Assembly: GCA_008671135.1 (NCBI GenBank)
Contig: RQAP01000046.1
Span: 1-47,178, forward strand
Length of the DNA stretch: 47,178 nt
Direction: 5' to 3'
Origin: Collinsella aerofaciens
Lineage (GTDB): Bacteria > Actinomycetota > Coriobacteriia > Coriobacteriales > Coriobacteriaceae
Under the pieces are notes generated by a model. That model was not told the origin of the DNA. It searched no databases and saw only the letters and a program-made list of their open reading frames with translations. This document shows positions 1 to 8,271 of this stretch, piece after piece. The position numbers and the translations under genes are program-made. Within the stretch, counting starts at the first letter, position 1. Each line of letters begins with the position of its first letter.

Positions 1-3
1 CCA

Positions 4-124
4 CCGGTCAGCGGCCAGAGCATGGGGGGCACGCCCGGTCCCGTTCCGAACCCGGAAGCTAAGCCCCATCGCGCCGAGAGTACTGCGGGGTCAGCCCGTG
101 GGAGGCCAGGGCGCCGCTGACCGG
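4..124 (+). rRNA. rrf: 5S ribosomal RNA
   Basis: The sequence carries the conserved 5S core (CCCGGTCCCGTTCCGAACC, then GGAAGCTAAGCC) and its two ends pair perfectly: bases 1-15 are the reverse complement of 113-127, forming helix I plus processing-stem sequence. Length matches the usual 115-120 nt. It is the last gene of an rRNA operon whose 16S and 23S genes lie before the window; exact mature ends were set by eye. Confidence 0.95.
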
Positions 125-156
125 TGGACGGCACCGAGCCGTGCGCTTGAATTGAG

Positions 157-188
157 AAGGGGGAGGCCTCGCGGCCTCCCCCTTTTTT
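157..188 (+). terminator. Intrinsic terminator of the rRNA operon
   Basis: GC-rich stem GGGGGAGGCC / GGCCTCCCCC with a TCGC tetraloop, followed by a run of six T. It lies about 30 bp after the 5S gene. Confidence 0.93.
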
Positions 189-255
189 GCGTTTACACTT
201 CACAATGTCGTTGCATTTCACCTGTAACCCGGTTGGGCTTATGGGTAATGAGCTT

Positions 256-723
256 TTATTTAAAGACAATAAATCGAATCACAAGGGCAACTGCTATGAC
301 CACAATGATTAAAAGTAGCAATTGGAGTCGATGCTGCTTACGTCGTTTACTTGATGAGACGAAGATCGTTTTCCCTTGTTTTGGCGTCTCGAGATAACGA
401 GCCGAATGCGTTAAGGTTTGCTTAGGTCGAGGACCTCTTTGCTGTCGAGTTTTGGGCGTTTTCGTCGGGTCGTCATTGATCGCGCTGTTTTTTGATAACG
501 GTGCATCTTTCAGATATACGGGATCGCTCGATGCGACGCCCATGTGCTTACGTCCCGTCTGGGCATCCTCGAGCGTTTGATATCGATTTCTCGTCACATA
601 CTCGGGCTCTGCATCATTAATGGGCTCTTGCGAGATGTGGGGGCGATGGAACCGTGGCGGCTGCGTGGAAGTATCTTCCCCCTGCGTCGGCATAAACATA
701 TTGTTCTGGTTTTGGTCGTCCAT
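256..723 (-). CDS. Hypothetical protein with C-terminal membrane anchor
   Basis: This 155-aa protein is not recognised. Residues 1 to about 120 are hydrophilic, rich in Pro, Gln, Asp and Arg and probably disordered. A basic stretch (SSSKRRKQHR) is followed by one transmembrane segment, LQLLLLIIVVIAVALVIRF, that ends almost at the C-terminus. The arrangement fits a tail-anchored protein with the hydrophilic part in the cytoplasm. It is a single gene facing the rRNA operon terminator, and its start is the first ATG after an AAAGGG-like ribosome site. No function is claimed. Confidence 0.7.
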   Translation of the reverse strand: MDDQNQNNMFMPTQGEDTSTQPPRFHRPHISQEPINDAEPEYVTRNRYQTLEDAQTGRKHMGVASSDPVYLKDAPLSKNSAINDDPTKTPKTRQQRGPRPKQTLTHSARYLETPKQGKTIFVSSSKRRKQHRLQLLLLIIVVIAVALVIRFIVFK

Positions 724-843
724 GATGCCCTTTAGCTCGTTACCAACAACGTGTACGCGCTCATTGTAAGCCCCTTGTTATTTGTAGCTGGGGACATACT
801 CGGTATTTAAACTCTGGTTCAAAGAACCTTAACCTTCCTAAAA

Positions 844-888
844 CCTGAGTCATACGCACTTAGATATGCTTATAGTACTGGACTCAAA
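844..888 (+). promoter_or_regulatory. Possible HspR-type (HAIR-like) operator upstream of hsp20
   Basis: CCTGAGT (844-850), seven bases, then ACTTAGA (858-864), and a further half-site ACTCAAA (882-888). The actinobacterial HAIR consensus is CTTGAGT-N7-ACTCAAG. The left half matches 6 of 7, the spaced right half only 4 of 7, and the isolated half-site 6 of 7. A separate inverted repeat, GGTTC-AAA-GAACC, lies at 816-828. This is tentative: no hspR gene is in the window. Confidence 0.3.
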
Positions 889-1000
889 AAACTTTATAGT
901 CGATGTATATATGAGCACCGGGTGGGCATATATAAGAGCGTCAAAAGAAGTCCCAGTCACCTGGAAGATGACTCGGCAGTCCTATAAAGGAGTGGTAAAC

Positions 1001-1432
1001 ATGGCAAGCATGGTTCCTTATCGTTCGGTTTTTGGCGTTCGTCCCTCTGCAAGCTCGCTGTTCGATCTGTTTGATGATATGAGCGACCTAGCGAACAGCT
1101 CGATTGCCTCTAAGGCGTTCCCCGTTGACGTTGAGGATAAGGGCGATGGCTATGAGGTCAAGGCTTATCTGACCGGCGTCGCCAAGGACGATATCGATGT
1201 CGAGCTTAACGAGGGCCGTCTGTCCATTAGCGTGAATGTCGAGGAAGACGAGGAGAACGAGGGCAAGAACTTCCTGCAGAAGGAGTTCAGCTCGTACAGC
1301 GCGACGCGTGGCGTGTATCTTAAGGACGCTTCGAGCGAGGGCCTCTCGGCTAAGTACGCTGACGGCATCCTGACCGTTACGGTTCCCAAGATCGTCGAGA
1401 AGAAGAACGTTACGAAGATCTCCATCGACTAA
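1001..1432 (+). CDS. Hsp20/alpha-crystallin family small heat-shock protein
   Basis: An ATP-independent chaperone that holds unfolding proteins in the cytoplasm. The 143-aa product has a short Phe-rich N-terminus (SLFDLFDDM) and an alpha-crystallin domain from about residue 38 (FPVDVEDKGDGYEVKAYLTGV) through the typical late motif YADGILTVTVPK near the end. The start at 1001 is chosen over upstream in-frame codons because AAAGGAGTGG lies 6-12 bases before it and the homology begins there. A possible heat-shock operator lies 110-160 bp upstream, and a strong terminator follows directly, so it is monocistronic. Confidence 0.92.
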   Translation: MASMVPYRSVFGVRPSASSLFDLFDDMSDLANSSIASKAFPVDVEDKGDGYEVKAYLTGVAKDDIDVELNEGRLSISVNVEEDEENEGKNFLQKEFSSYSATRGVYLKDASSEGLSAKYADGILTVTVPKIVEKKNVTKISID

Positions 1433-1464
1433 CTTCGTTGGTGTTCTTCGCTATTAAAAGACAA

Positions 1465-1500
1465 CAAAAGGGGCTGGGAAGCGATTCCCGGCCCCTTTTG
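1465..1500. terminator. Bidirectional terminator between hsp20 and the MBL hydrolase
   Basis: Stem AAAAGGGGCTGGGAA / TTCCCGGCCCCTTTT with a short GCGA-like loop. It has A and T runs on both sides, so it can serve the two convergent genes. Confidence 0.88.
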
Positions 1501-1514
1501 CTGTTTAGGACAGT

Positions 1515-2324
1515 CTATTGAATGGTTGCTGGCCGATACTGGCTTGCGGGGCGTATCGAGAGTTTTCGCGATCCTTGGAGAAGGGTGGCGGAGCTTCCGA
1601 GCTCGTCATCCAGGGTTGCGGCTAGAGCTTTGGCATAGCTTTTGACGGTAAGGCTCGGACGATTGTTGTCTTGGCTGATATGCATGGCAATGAGCTGTTC
1701 GGTGCGATCGGTAACAAGTTCGCGCGCGGCTTCGGCGGCTTGGCCGTTGGAGAGGTGTCCCCTTGCAGACAGGATGCGCTCCTGAAGAAAGCGGGGATAT
1801 TCTCCCTCGCGCAGCATGGTCACATCGTGGTTGCTTTCGAGCGCGAGGACTCGACAATCTTTGAGGGTGTTCATGGCCTGGCTCGATAGCTCTCCGGTGT
1901 CGGTGGCAAAGCCAATGGAATCATCGGGGGCGTCGAACCGATAGCCGACTGGATTGATGACATCGTGTGATGTTGAGTAGGTTTGCACGTGGATGCCGGC
2001 AATGGATAGGGTGTCACCGGGATCGAATTCCTCGACAGGCAGATGTGAAAGATTTTCTTTGCTCGAAAGTGTGCCCCTGCTGGCAAAGAGGGGGCCGTGC
2101 CAGTGCTTGCACCAGACATCGAGACCCTTGATGTGATCGCTATGCTCATGAGTAATGAGAAGAGCCGAGATGTTGTCTGCCGAGAGCCCCAGTTCCGCCA
2201 TGCGCTTTAATGTCTCGCGGCGAGAAAGACCGTCGTCAATCATGATGAGCCCCCGGGGGCCTTCGATGAGCGCGCAGTTGCCTTTTGAGCCGCTGCCAAG
2301 GATATGAAGGTGCAGACGAGACAT
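1515..2324 (-). CDS. Metallo-beta-lactamase-fold hydrolase (YycJ/WalJ-like)
   Basis: A 269-aa MBL-fold protein beginning MSRLHLHILGSGSKGNC, typical of the YycJ/WalJ group. The metal-binding motif HEHSDH is intact and a second histidine (STSHDV) and an aspartate (ATDTGE) follow. Members act as exonuclease-like or phosphodiesterase enzymes, and in Firmicutes the gene accompanies walKR. Here no walKR genes are adjacent. The start at 2324 is chosen because the family begins with this Met and the longer frame adds only an unrelated segment overlapping tilS. It is divergent from tilS across 48 bp, so the two likely share a promoter region. Confidence 0.85.
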   Translation of the reverse strand: MSRLHLHILGSGSKGNCALIEGPRGLIMIDDGLSRRETLKRMAELGLSADNISALLITHEHSDHIKGLDVWCKHWHGPLFASRGTLSSKENLSHLPVEEFDPGDTLSIAGIHVQTYSTSHDVINPVGYRFDAPDDSIGFATDTGELSSQAMNTLKDCRVLALESNHDVTMLREGEYPRFLQERILSARGHLSNGQAAEAARELVTDRTEQLIAMHISQDNNRPSLTVKSYAKALAATLDDELGSSATLLQGSRKLSIRPASQYRPATIQ

Positions 2325-2372
2325 AAGATTCCAAAGGATACAATGGGTGCGAACGAATAGAGGAGGAAGCAA

Positions 2373-3914
2373 ATGCCAACGGTATCTCAGCATTATGGAC
2401 ACCATGCTGCATCGCGGGCTGATGATAAGGCCCTGGCAACGCGGCAGACGGCTGCCCCCGTGGTGCTCATGGTATCAGGTGGTGCGGACTCGACGGCTTT
2501 GCTCCTTATGGCGTGCACATCAAAGCTGGATATTCTGGATGGGCGTGGTGTAGCCCCCATCGCGCGCGAGCGGCTGCACGTGCTGCATGTGAACCATCAT
2601 CTGCGCGGTGAGGCATCCGATGGCGACGAGGCCTTTGTGCGCGGCCTATGCGCACAATATGGCTTGCCGCTGTGTGTTGAGCATGCCTATTTTGATGATG
2701 AATCGGGCAATATCGAGGCGGCTGCCCGCGAGGTGCGCTATGCCGCGGCGCGGAGGTATGTCCGCGAGCTCTGCGCCCAGACGGGGGCACCGCGAACGGC
2801 GGCTCGTATCTGCACCGCGCACACGTCTTCGGATCGTGCGGAAACGTTTTTGATGAACGCGATTAAGGGTTCGGGGCCCGCTGGTCTATCGAGCATTCCT
2901 CGCCGGAGGAATATCGTGGTGCGTCCCTTGCTCGACCTGACTCATGATGAGCTCGTGGGCTATCTGCAGGTGCATGGTCAGCCGTGGCGAGAGGACGAGA
3001 GCAACGAGGACGTGTCGTACTTGCGTAACTACGTGCGCCATCGGGTGATGCCGGTGGTGGCGCAGCGCAACGCGAGCGTCTGTAAGACGATTGGCGCCGC
3101 CTGCGAGATCTTAGGCGATGAGGACGCCTTTCTTTCCCAGCTTTCCGCGCAGGCGTTTCGAAGCTGCCTGCGTAAGGAGGCGGCGGGTGCACTGGTCCTT
3201 GACGCTCGCCGGCTGGCCGCGGCCGAGGTGGTGATTGCTCGGCGCATGGTGCGACTGGCAATTAAGCGTATCGACCCCGACGCTCGCCCGGAGATGCGGC
3301 ATGTGGAGCGCGTGCTCGCCTGTGTCGCCGAAGGCTCGGGTTCGGTCACGCTGCCGGCGGGAATCGATGCGCGCGTGGAGTTTGGCATGCTGTCATTCAA
3401 GGCCCCGGCGGCGCGCGAGGGGTTAGTTGCCGATTGGGTCACCATTCCCGGTCGATTGCCGCTGGGGGCGGGCCGCATCCTGGTGGCAGAGACGATGGCC
3501 GTCGAGCCGGGGTGCGATATTGTGCGCCGTGCCCGTGAACTCGCGGGTGCCGGAGGGGTGGCCGCTATGGTGGATGCCGCGACGCTGGGCTTTGCCGATC
3601 GCGATAGCGAACGGATGCTCGCCGGCTCGCGCGGGGAGATTCCCGCCGAGCCGCGTTTGGCGCGTCTGTGGGTAGACGGTCCCGCGCCGGGGGATGTGAT
3701 GTGCCCGTTGGGCATGAGTGGGCGAAGTAAGAAGGTATCCGACCTGCTCAACGAGGCTCGTATTCCCGTTTCTGAGCGCGCAGGCGTTCCTGTGGTGAGA
3801 ACGGCTCCGGGAGGTGCCGTGGTATGGGTTGCAGGCGTTCGCACGGACGAGCGTTTTAAATGCACGGCCGCAACGCACGTGGCGTATCTGCTTCGTGTGG
3901 TCGATGCGGAATAG
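2373..3914 (+). CDS. tilS: tRNA(Ile)-lysidine synthetase
   Basis: Modifies C34 of the CAU-anticodon isoleucine tRNA to lysidine using ATP and lysine, which is essential for decoding AUA. The PP-loop ATPase motif SGGADS sits at residues 35-40 after an N-terminal extension of about 28 residues. The HVNHHLRGEASDGDE and HTSSDRAETFLMN segments are characteristic of TilS. At 513 aa it is long enough to contain the middle and C-terminal substrate domains (DLLNEARIPVSERAGVPVV in the latter). GAGGAGGAAG lies a few bases before the ATG. It is followed by hpt and ftsH, a cluster order common in bacteria. Confidence 0.94.
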   Translation: MPTVSQHYGHHAASRADDKALATRQTAAPVVLMVSGGADSTALLLMACTSKLDILDGRGVAPIARERLHVLHVNHHLRGEASDGDEAFVRGLCAQYGLPLCVEHAYFDDESGNIEAAAREVRYAAARRYVRELCAQTGAPRTAARICTAHTSSDRAETFLMNAIKGSGPAGLSSIPRRRNIVVRPLLDLTHDELVGYLQVHGQPWREDESNEDVSYLRNYVRHRVMPVVAQRNASVCKTIGAACEILGDEDAFLSQLSAQAFRSCLRKEAAGALVLDARRLAAAEVVIARRMVRLAIKRIDPDARPEMRHVERVLACVAEGSGSVTLPAGIDARVEFGMLSFKAPAAREGLVADWVTIPGRLPLGAGRILVAETMAVEPGCDIVRRARELAGAGGVAAMVDAATLGFADRDSERMLAGSRGEIPAEPRLARLWVDGPAPGDVMCPLGMSGRSKKVSDLLNEARIPVSERAGVPVVRTAPGGAVVWVAGVRTDERFKCTAATHVAYLLRVVDAE

Positions 3915-4061
3915 CGTCCCACGCCAGCTATTCTGTGCGACGTTGACGGTATTCCCGCGCTGATGGCGTACGGGCTGGAAAATATACCCCGTGCGCTGCT
4001 AGAATGTGAAGTTCGCGTCCATACGGCGGTGTGTGGGCGATAAGCACAAGAAAGGGTTGTC

Positions 4062-4610
4062 ATGGCTTCTCAACATCCGGATATCGAGAAGGTTCTGTTT
4101 ACGCAGGAGGATATCGACGGTATCGTCTCTCGCCTAGGCGAGCAGATTACTCGCGACTACGCGGGTAAGGATCTGGTGCTGATTGCGGTCCTGCGCGGCG
4201 CCGTGGTCTTTATGGGCGACCTGATGCGCAAGATCGAGCTGCCGACCAACATCGATTTCATGGCTGTTTCGAGCTATGGTGACGGCGTGAAGTCCTCGGG
4301 TATCGTGCGTATCATTAAGGACCTGGATATCGACATCCGCGGTCGCGACGTGCTGATCGTCGAGGACATTCTGGACTCGGGCCTGACGCTCAAGTATCTG
4401 ATGAAGAACCTCGAGAGCCGCAAGCCCGCTTCTCTGGAGGTCGCCGCCTTCCTGTGGAAGGACGTTGAGGACCGTACCTCGGCCATCACGCCCAAGTATG
4501 TTGGAACCCATTGCCCCGATGCCTTTGTGGTGGGCTACGGCCTCGACTATGCCGAGCGCTATCGTAACCTTCCGTATCTGGGCATTTTGAAACCGGAGGT
4601 TTATTCGTAA
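4062..4610 (+). CDS. hpt: Hypoxanthine phosphoribosyltransferase
   Basis: Salvages hypoxanthine and guanine to IMP and GMP using PRPP. The 182-aa protein has the PRPP-binding signature VLIVEDILDSGLTL in its middle, the flexible-loop SSYGDGVKSSG segment, and a C-terminal VVGYGLDYAERYRNLPYLG that is diagnostic for the family. AAGAAAGGG precedes the ATG. A TAGAAT hexamer at 4000-4005 may be part of a promoter of its own in the 147-bp gap after tilS. It sits 1 bp before ftsH, so the two are probably co-transcribed and translationally linked. Confidence 0.94.
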   Translation: MASQHPDIEKVLFTQEDIDGIVSRLGEQITRDYAGKDLVLIAVLRGAVVFMGDLMRKIELPTNIDFMAVSSYGDGVKSSGIVRIIKDLDIDIRGRDVLIVEDILDSGLTLKYLMKNLESRKPASLEVAAFLWKDVEDRTSAITPKYVGTHCPDAFVVGYGLDYAERYRNLPYLGILKPEVYS

Positions 4611-4611
4611 G

Positions 4612-6750
4612 ATGCCCGACGACCGTAACGATAACAATTCCCAGACTCCCCGGGAGCCTAAGATCCCGGGGGTGCCCGGAGGCAAGAAGCCCACGCGTAC
4701 GGGCTGGCTGTATTTTATTTTGGCTTGCGCGCTCCTGGGCTACGCCTTCTTTAACATGGGCTCCGGCTTTGCCAATTCCAGCAATACCGTTAAGCTCGCG
4801 ACGAGCGAGATGGTGAGTGCCATCAAGCAGGATCGCGTCGAAGATCTGACCTATACGGTTCAAGACGGAAGCGTGACGGGTCATTACTGGAAGACGAAGA
4901 AGGACAAGGGCGATACGAGCGAGCTCAAGAGCTTCTCCTCGACCTATGTCGGCTCCGATTCGCTTGCCGAGCTTATGGCGGAGCACCCCGATACCAAGTA
5001 CATCGTCAACACCAATGATCCTGATTTTTGGGGCGACTTGGCGATGAGCGTGCTTCCGACGATCGCCCTGATCGCTATCATGTTCTACTTTATGCGCCAG
5101 ATGATGGGCGCCAACAACAGGAACATGCAGTTTGGCAAGACCAACGCCAAGACCAACGAGGCCACGCGCCCCAAGGTCAAGTTTGAAGATGTTGCCGGCG
5201 TGGACGAGGCAGTCGAGGAGCTCGAGGAGATCCGTGACTTTTTGAGCGATCCGGATCGCTATCGCAAACTGGGCGCCAAGATCCCGCGTGGCGTGTTGCT
5301 GGTGGGCCCTCCGGGCACCGGTAAAACGCTGCTGGCCAAGGCCGTTGCCGGCGAGGCGGGTGTGCCGTTCTTTAGCATCTCTGGTTCCGACTTTGTCGAG
5401 ATGTTCGTGGGTGTCGGCGCCAGCCGCGTGCGTGACCTCTTTAAGGAGGCCAAGTCCCAGGCCCCGTCGATCATCTTCATCGATGAGATCGATGCCGTGG
5501 GACGTCAGCGCGGAGCTGGCTTGGGCGGCGGCCACGACGAGCGCGAGCAGACGCTCAACCAGCTGCTGGTCGAGATGGACGGTTTTGAGGAGAGCGAGTC
5601 GGTCATTCTGATCGCTGCGACCAACCGTCCTGACATCCTGGATCCGGCATTGCTGCGTCCCGGTCGTTTTGACCGTCAGGTCACGGTCGACCGTCCGGAT
5701 GTGAAGGGCCGCGAGCAGATCTTGCGCGTGCATGCCGAGAACAAGCCGATGGACGAGGATGTGAAGTTTGAGAAGCTCGCCCAGATGACCGTTGGCTTCA
5801 CCGGCGCCGATCTGGCAAATCTGCTCAACGAGTCTGCGCTGCTGGCTGCCCGCCGCCATCGTTCCGTGATCTCGATGGACGAGGTCGAGGAATCGATGGA
5901 GCGCGTGATTGCCGGTCCGCAGCGCAAGGGTCGCGTGATGACCGAGGCCGAGCGCACCACGATTGCCTACCACGAGAGCGGTCACGCCCTGGTGGGCCAC
6001 ATCCTGGAGCACTCCGATTCGGTCCACAAGATCTCGATCGTCAGCCGCGGCCAGGCTTTGGGTTACACGCTGCAGCTTCCGCAGGAGGATCACTTCCTCA
6101 AGACCAAGAACGAGATGCTCGACGAGCTTGCCGTGTTTTTGGGCGGTCGCGTTGCCGAGGAGCTCATGTGTGACGACATCACGTCGGGCGCGAGCAACGA
6201 CCTGGAGCGCGCGACCAAGATGGCGCGCGAGATGGTCACGCGCCTGGGCATGAGCGAGGAGCTTGGAACGCAGGTGTTTGGTGAGGCGCAGCATCAGGTA
6301 TTCCTGGGCCGCGACTATGCCGATCATCAGGATTACTCCGAGGAGACGGCGCGCCGCATCGATATTGAGGTTCAGCGCATTATGCGTGAGGCCCATCGTC
6401 GTGCGGCCGAGATTTTGGATGCCCGTCGCGATCAGCTTGACCTGATGGCGAAGGTGCTGCTTGAGCGTGAGACCGTCGAGGGTGACGCCGTAAACGCCCT
6501 GCTCGACAACAAGTGGGACGCCTACCTTGAGCGTGAGGGCGATATCCTGGCGGCCAAGGAGGAGCGCAATGCCAAGGCGGCCGGCATGCCGGCCAAGAAG
6601 CGTGCGCCTCGCATGAGCGAGGAGGAACTGGCGGCTGATGCTGCGGCATTTGCGCAGGCGGCCATGCAGGAGGATGCCGAAGCCGCATCCGATGATGCCG
6701 GCGATGACTGTGCCGTCAATGCCGGTGCCGACACCGACGCCGACAAATAG
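4612..6750 (+). CDS. ftsH: ATP-dependent zinc metalloprotease FtsH
   Basis: Membrane-bound AAA+ protease that degrades misassembled membrane proteins and some cytoplasmic regulators. The 712-aa protein has a first transmembrane helix at about residues 24-45, an extracytoplasmic domain, a second helix at about 145-165, Walker A GPPGTGKT at 232-239, Walker B IIFIDEID, the second region of homology ending RPGRFDR, and the zinc-protease motif HESGH at 454-458. The C-terminal tail of about 60 residues is acidic and Ala-rich, as in other actinobacterial FtsH proteins. It ends the tilS-hpt-ftsH run with a terminator. Confidence 0.97.
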   Translation: MPDDRNDNNSQTPREPKIPGVPGGKKPTRTGWLYFILACALLGYAFFNMGSGFANSSNTVKLATSEMVSAIKQDRVEDLTYTVQDGSVTGHYWKTKKDKGDTSELKSFSSTYVGSDSLAELMAEHPDTKYIVNTNDPDFWGDLAMSVLPTIALIAIMFYFMRQMMGANNRNMQFGKTNAKTNEATRPKVKFEDVAGVDEAVEELEEIRDFLSDPDRYRKLGAKIPRGVLLVGPPGTGKTLLAKAVAGEAGVPFFSISGSDFVEMFVGVGASRVRDLFKEAKSQAPSIIFIDEIDAVGRQRGAGLGGGHDEREQTLNQLLVEMDGFEESESVILIAATNRPDILDPALLRPGRFDRQVTVDRPDVKGREQILRVHAENKPMDEDVKFEKLAQMTVGFTGADLANLLNESALLAARRHRSVISMDEVEESMERVIAGPQRKGRVMTEAERTTIAYHESGHALVGHILEHSDSVHKISIVSRGQALGYTLQLPQEDHFLKTKNEMLDELAVFLGGRVAEELMCDDITSGASNDLERATKMAREMVTRLGMSEELGTQVFGEAQHQVFLGRDYADHQDYSEETARRIDIEVQRIMREAHRRAAEILDARRDQLDLMAKVLLERETVEGDAVNALLDNKWDAYLEREGDILAAKEERNAKAAGMPAKKRAPRMSEEELAADAAAFAQAAMQEDAEAASDDAGDDCAVNAGADTDADK

Positions 6751-6761
6751 CCTTTGTGGCG

Positions 6762-6797
6762 AAAGCCTCTGCGGGGAAACCTGCGGAGGCTTTTTCT
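6762..6797 (+). terminator. Intrinsic terminator after ftsH
   Basis: Stem GCCTCTGC / GCGGAGGC with one G-U pair and a 10-base loop, then TTTTTC and TTTTT. Confidence 0.88.
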
Positions 6798-6800
6798 TTT

Positions 6801-6862
6801 TGTTGATTGGGGACAGACTTAAATGAGCGTTTTCACGCATTTAAGTCTGTCCCCAATCAACA
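6801..6862. repeat. 25-bp-arm palindrome with GGGGACAGAC core (REP-like)
   Basis: Bases 6801-6825 are the exact reverse complement of 6838-6862. The 12-base spacer itself forms GCGT-TTTC-ACGC, so the whole 62 bp can fold as one hairpin with a single bulged A. Both arms carry GGGGACAGACTT or its complement. It starts a few bases after the ftsH terminator and lies upstream of the aminotransferase gene. Confidence 0.9.
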
Positions 6863-6921
6863 TTGCTGCGGCGCTTTGCTCGGCTAAAGCGTACAATAGC
6901 GCCTATGTGAAAGGGGAACAG

Positions 6922-8112
6922 ATGATCAACGAAACTATGTATGCTCGCGGTGCGGAAAGCTCCATCATCCGCGAGATTTTTAGCTATGGCCTTGAGCGCA
7001 AGGCGCAGATTGGTGCGGAAAATGTATTCGATTTTTCGCTGGGTAACCCGAGCGTTCCGGCGCCCGCTGCCGTGGCGGAGTCCATTAAGAAGGCCTTGGA
7101 GCTGCCGAGTGACCAGCTGCACGGATACACGCCCGCACCGGGCCTGCCGCAGTGCCGTACCGCCGTGGCTGAGTCGCTCAACCGCCGCTTTGGTACGAGT
7201 TATGAGGGCAAGGATGTCTTTATGACCGTGGGCGCCGCGGCTTCGCTCACCTGCACGCTCAACGCCGTTACGAACCCGGGCGATGAGGTTATCGTCATTG
7301 CACCATACTTCCCGGAGTATCGCGTGTGGATTGAGAAAGCCGGCTGTACGTGTGTCGAGGCGCTCGCCAATGAAGATACGTTCCAGCTGAGTGTGGACAA
7401 CGTGCTCAAGGCGATTACCGATAAGACGACTGCCGTCATCATCGACTCGCCGAATAACCCGACCGGCGCCGTGTATACGCGCGACACGCTGACGCGACTG
7501 GCCAGTGTTTTACGCGAGGTCAACGCCAAGCGCGATTCCGAGAACCCGATTATGCTCATCTCGGATGAGCCGTATCGCGAGATTGTCTATGGCGCCGAGG
7601 TGCCTTGGGTGCCTTCGATCTACGAGCACACCATCGTGTGCTACTCGTATTCCAAGTCGCTGTCGCTACCGGGCGAGCGCGTGGGTTGGATTTTGGTTCC
7701 CAACACCAATCCGCAGGCTGCGCGTCTGATGCCGGCTGTTGCGGGTGCCGCCCGTACGCTGGGCTTCGTGTGCGCGCCGGCGCTCTTCCAGCGCGTAATT
7801 ATCGACTGCATCGATGAGCCGAGTGACGTTGAGGCCTATGCGCGCAACCGCACCGCGCTTACCGATGCACTAGCGGAGTACGGCTACACGTATGTTGAGC
7901 CGGATGGTGCATTCTACCTGTGGGTGAAGGCGCTGGAGCCCGATGCGAACGCTTTCTGCGAGCGCGCGAAGAAGTATGAGCTGCTCGCGGTGCCCTCGGA
8001 CAGTTTTGGCATGCCGGGCTGGTTCCGCTTGGGCTACTGTGTGAGCTACGAGACTATCGTCAACTCACTGCCCGCCTGGAAGCAGCTGGCCGACGAGTAT
8101 CGTCAAAAGTAA
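6922..8112 (+). CDS. Pyridoxal-phosphate-dependent aminotransferase, class I/II
   Basis: Fold-type I aminotransferase of the aspartate-aminotransferase-like group; the amino-acid substrate cannot be read from sequence. In the 396-aa product the PLP-contacting segment DSPNNPTGAVYT and the Schiff-base motif SYSKSLSLPGERVGW (Lys245) are present, as is the substrate-arginine region FRLGYC near the C-terminus. The start at 6922 follows AAAGGGG. Upstream in-frame codons run into the palindrome and are rejected. It is a single gene with a weak hairpin after it. Confidence 0.9.
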   Translation: MINETMYARGAESSIIREIFSYGLERKAQIGAENVFDFSLGNPSVPAPAAVAESIKKALELPSDQLHGYTPAPGLPQCRTAVAESLNRRFGTSYEGKDVFMTVGAAASLTCTLNAVTNPGDEVIVIAPYFPEYRVWIEKAGCTCVEALANEDTFQLSVDNVLKAITDKTTAVIIDSPNNPTGAVYTRDTLTRLASVLREVNAKRDSENPIMLISDEPYREIVYGAEVPWVPSIYEHTIVCYSYSKSLSLPGERVGWILVPNTNPQAARLMPAVAGAARTLGFVCAPALFQRVIIDCIDEPSDVEAYARNRTALTDALAEYGYTYVEPDGAFYLWVKALEPDANAFCERAKKYELLAVPSDSFGMPGWFRLGYCVSYETIVNSLPAWKQLADEYRQK

Positions 8113-8139
8113 AGCGCTCTGCTTACAATGTTTTACGTG

Positions 8140-8172
8140 AAACGGGGTTTGGTTTTAAGCCAGACCCCGTTG
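8140..8172 (+). terminator. Hairpin after the aminotransferase gene, probable weak terminator
   Basis: AACGGGGTTTGG / CCAGACCCCGTT with a TTTTAAG loop and one mismatch or G-U pair. There is only a short T-rich stretch after it. Confidence 0.6.
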
Positions 8173-8271
8173 TCTATGCCGTTGTGTGATTGGGATGAAG
8201 CAGTTTTACGACTGCCGAAAGCTATGCGTACAATGAATATACGCGACGGCCATACCGGATAAGGAGACCCG

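Noticed and set aside
4486..6840. A 784-codon minus-strand frame over ftsH
   Set aside because: Antisense shadow of ftsH with Leu/His/Arg-rich composition; it runs through the ftsH terminator and no ribosome site supports it.
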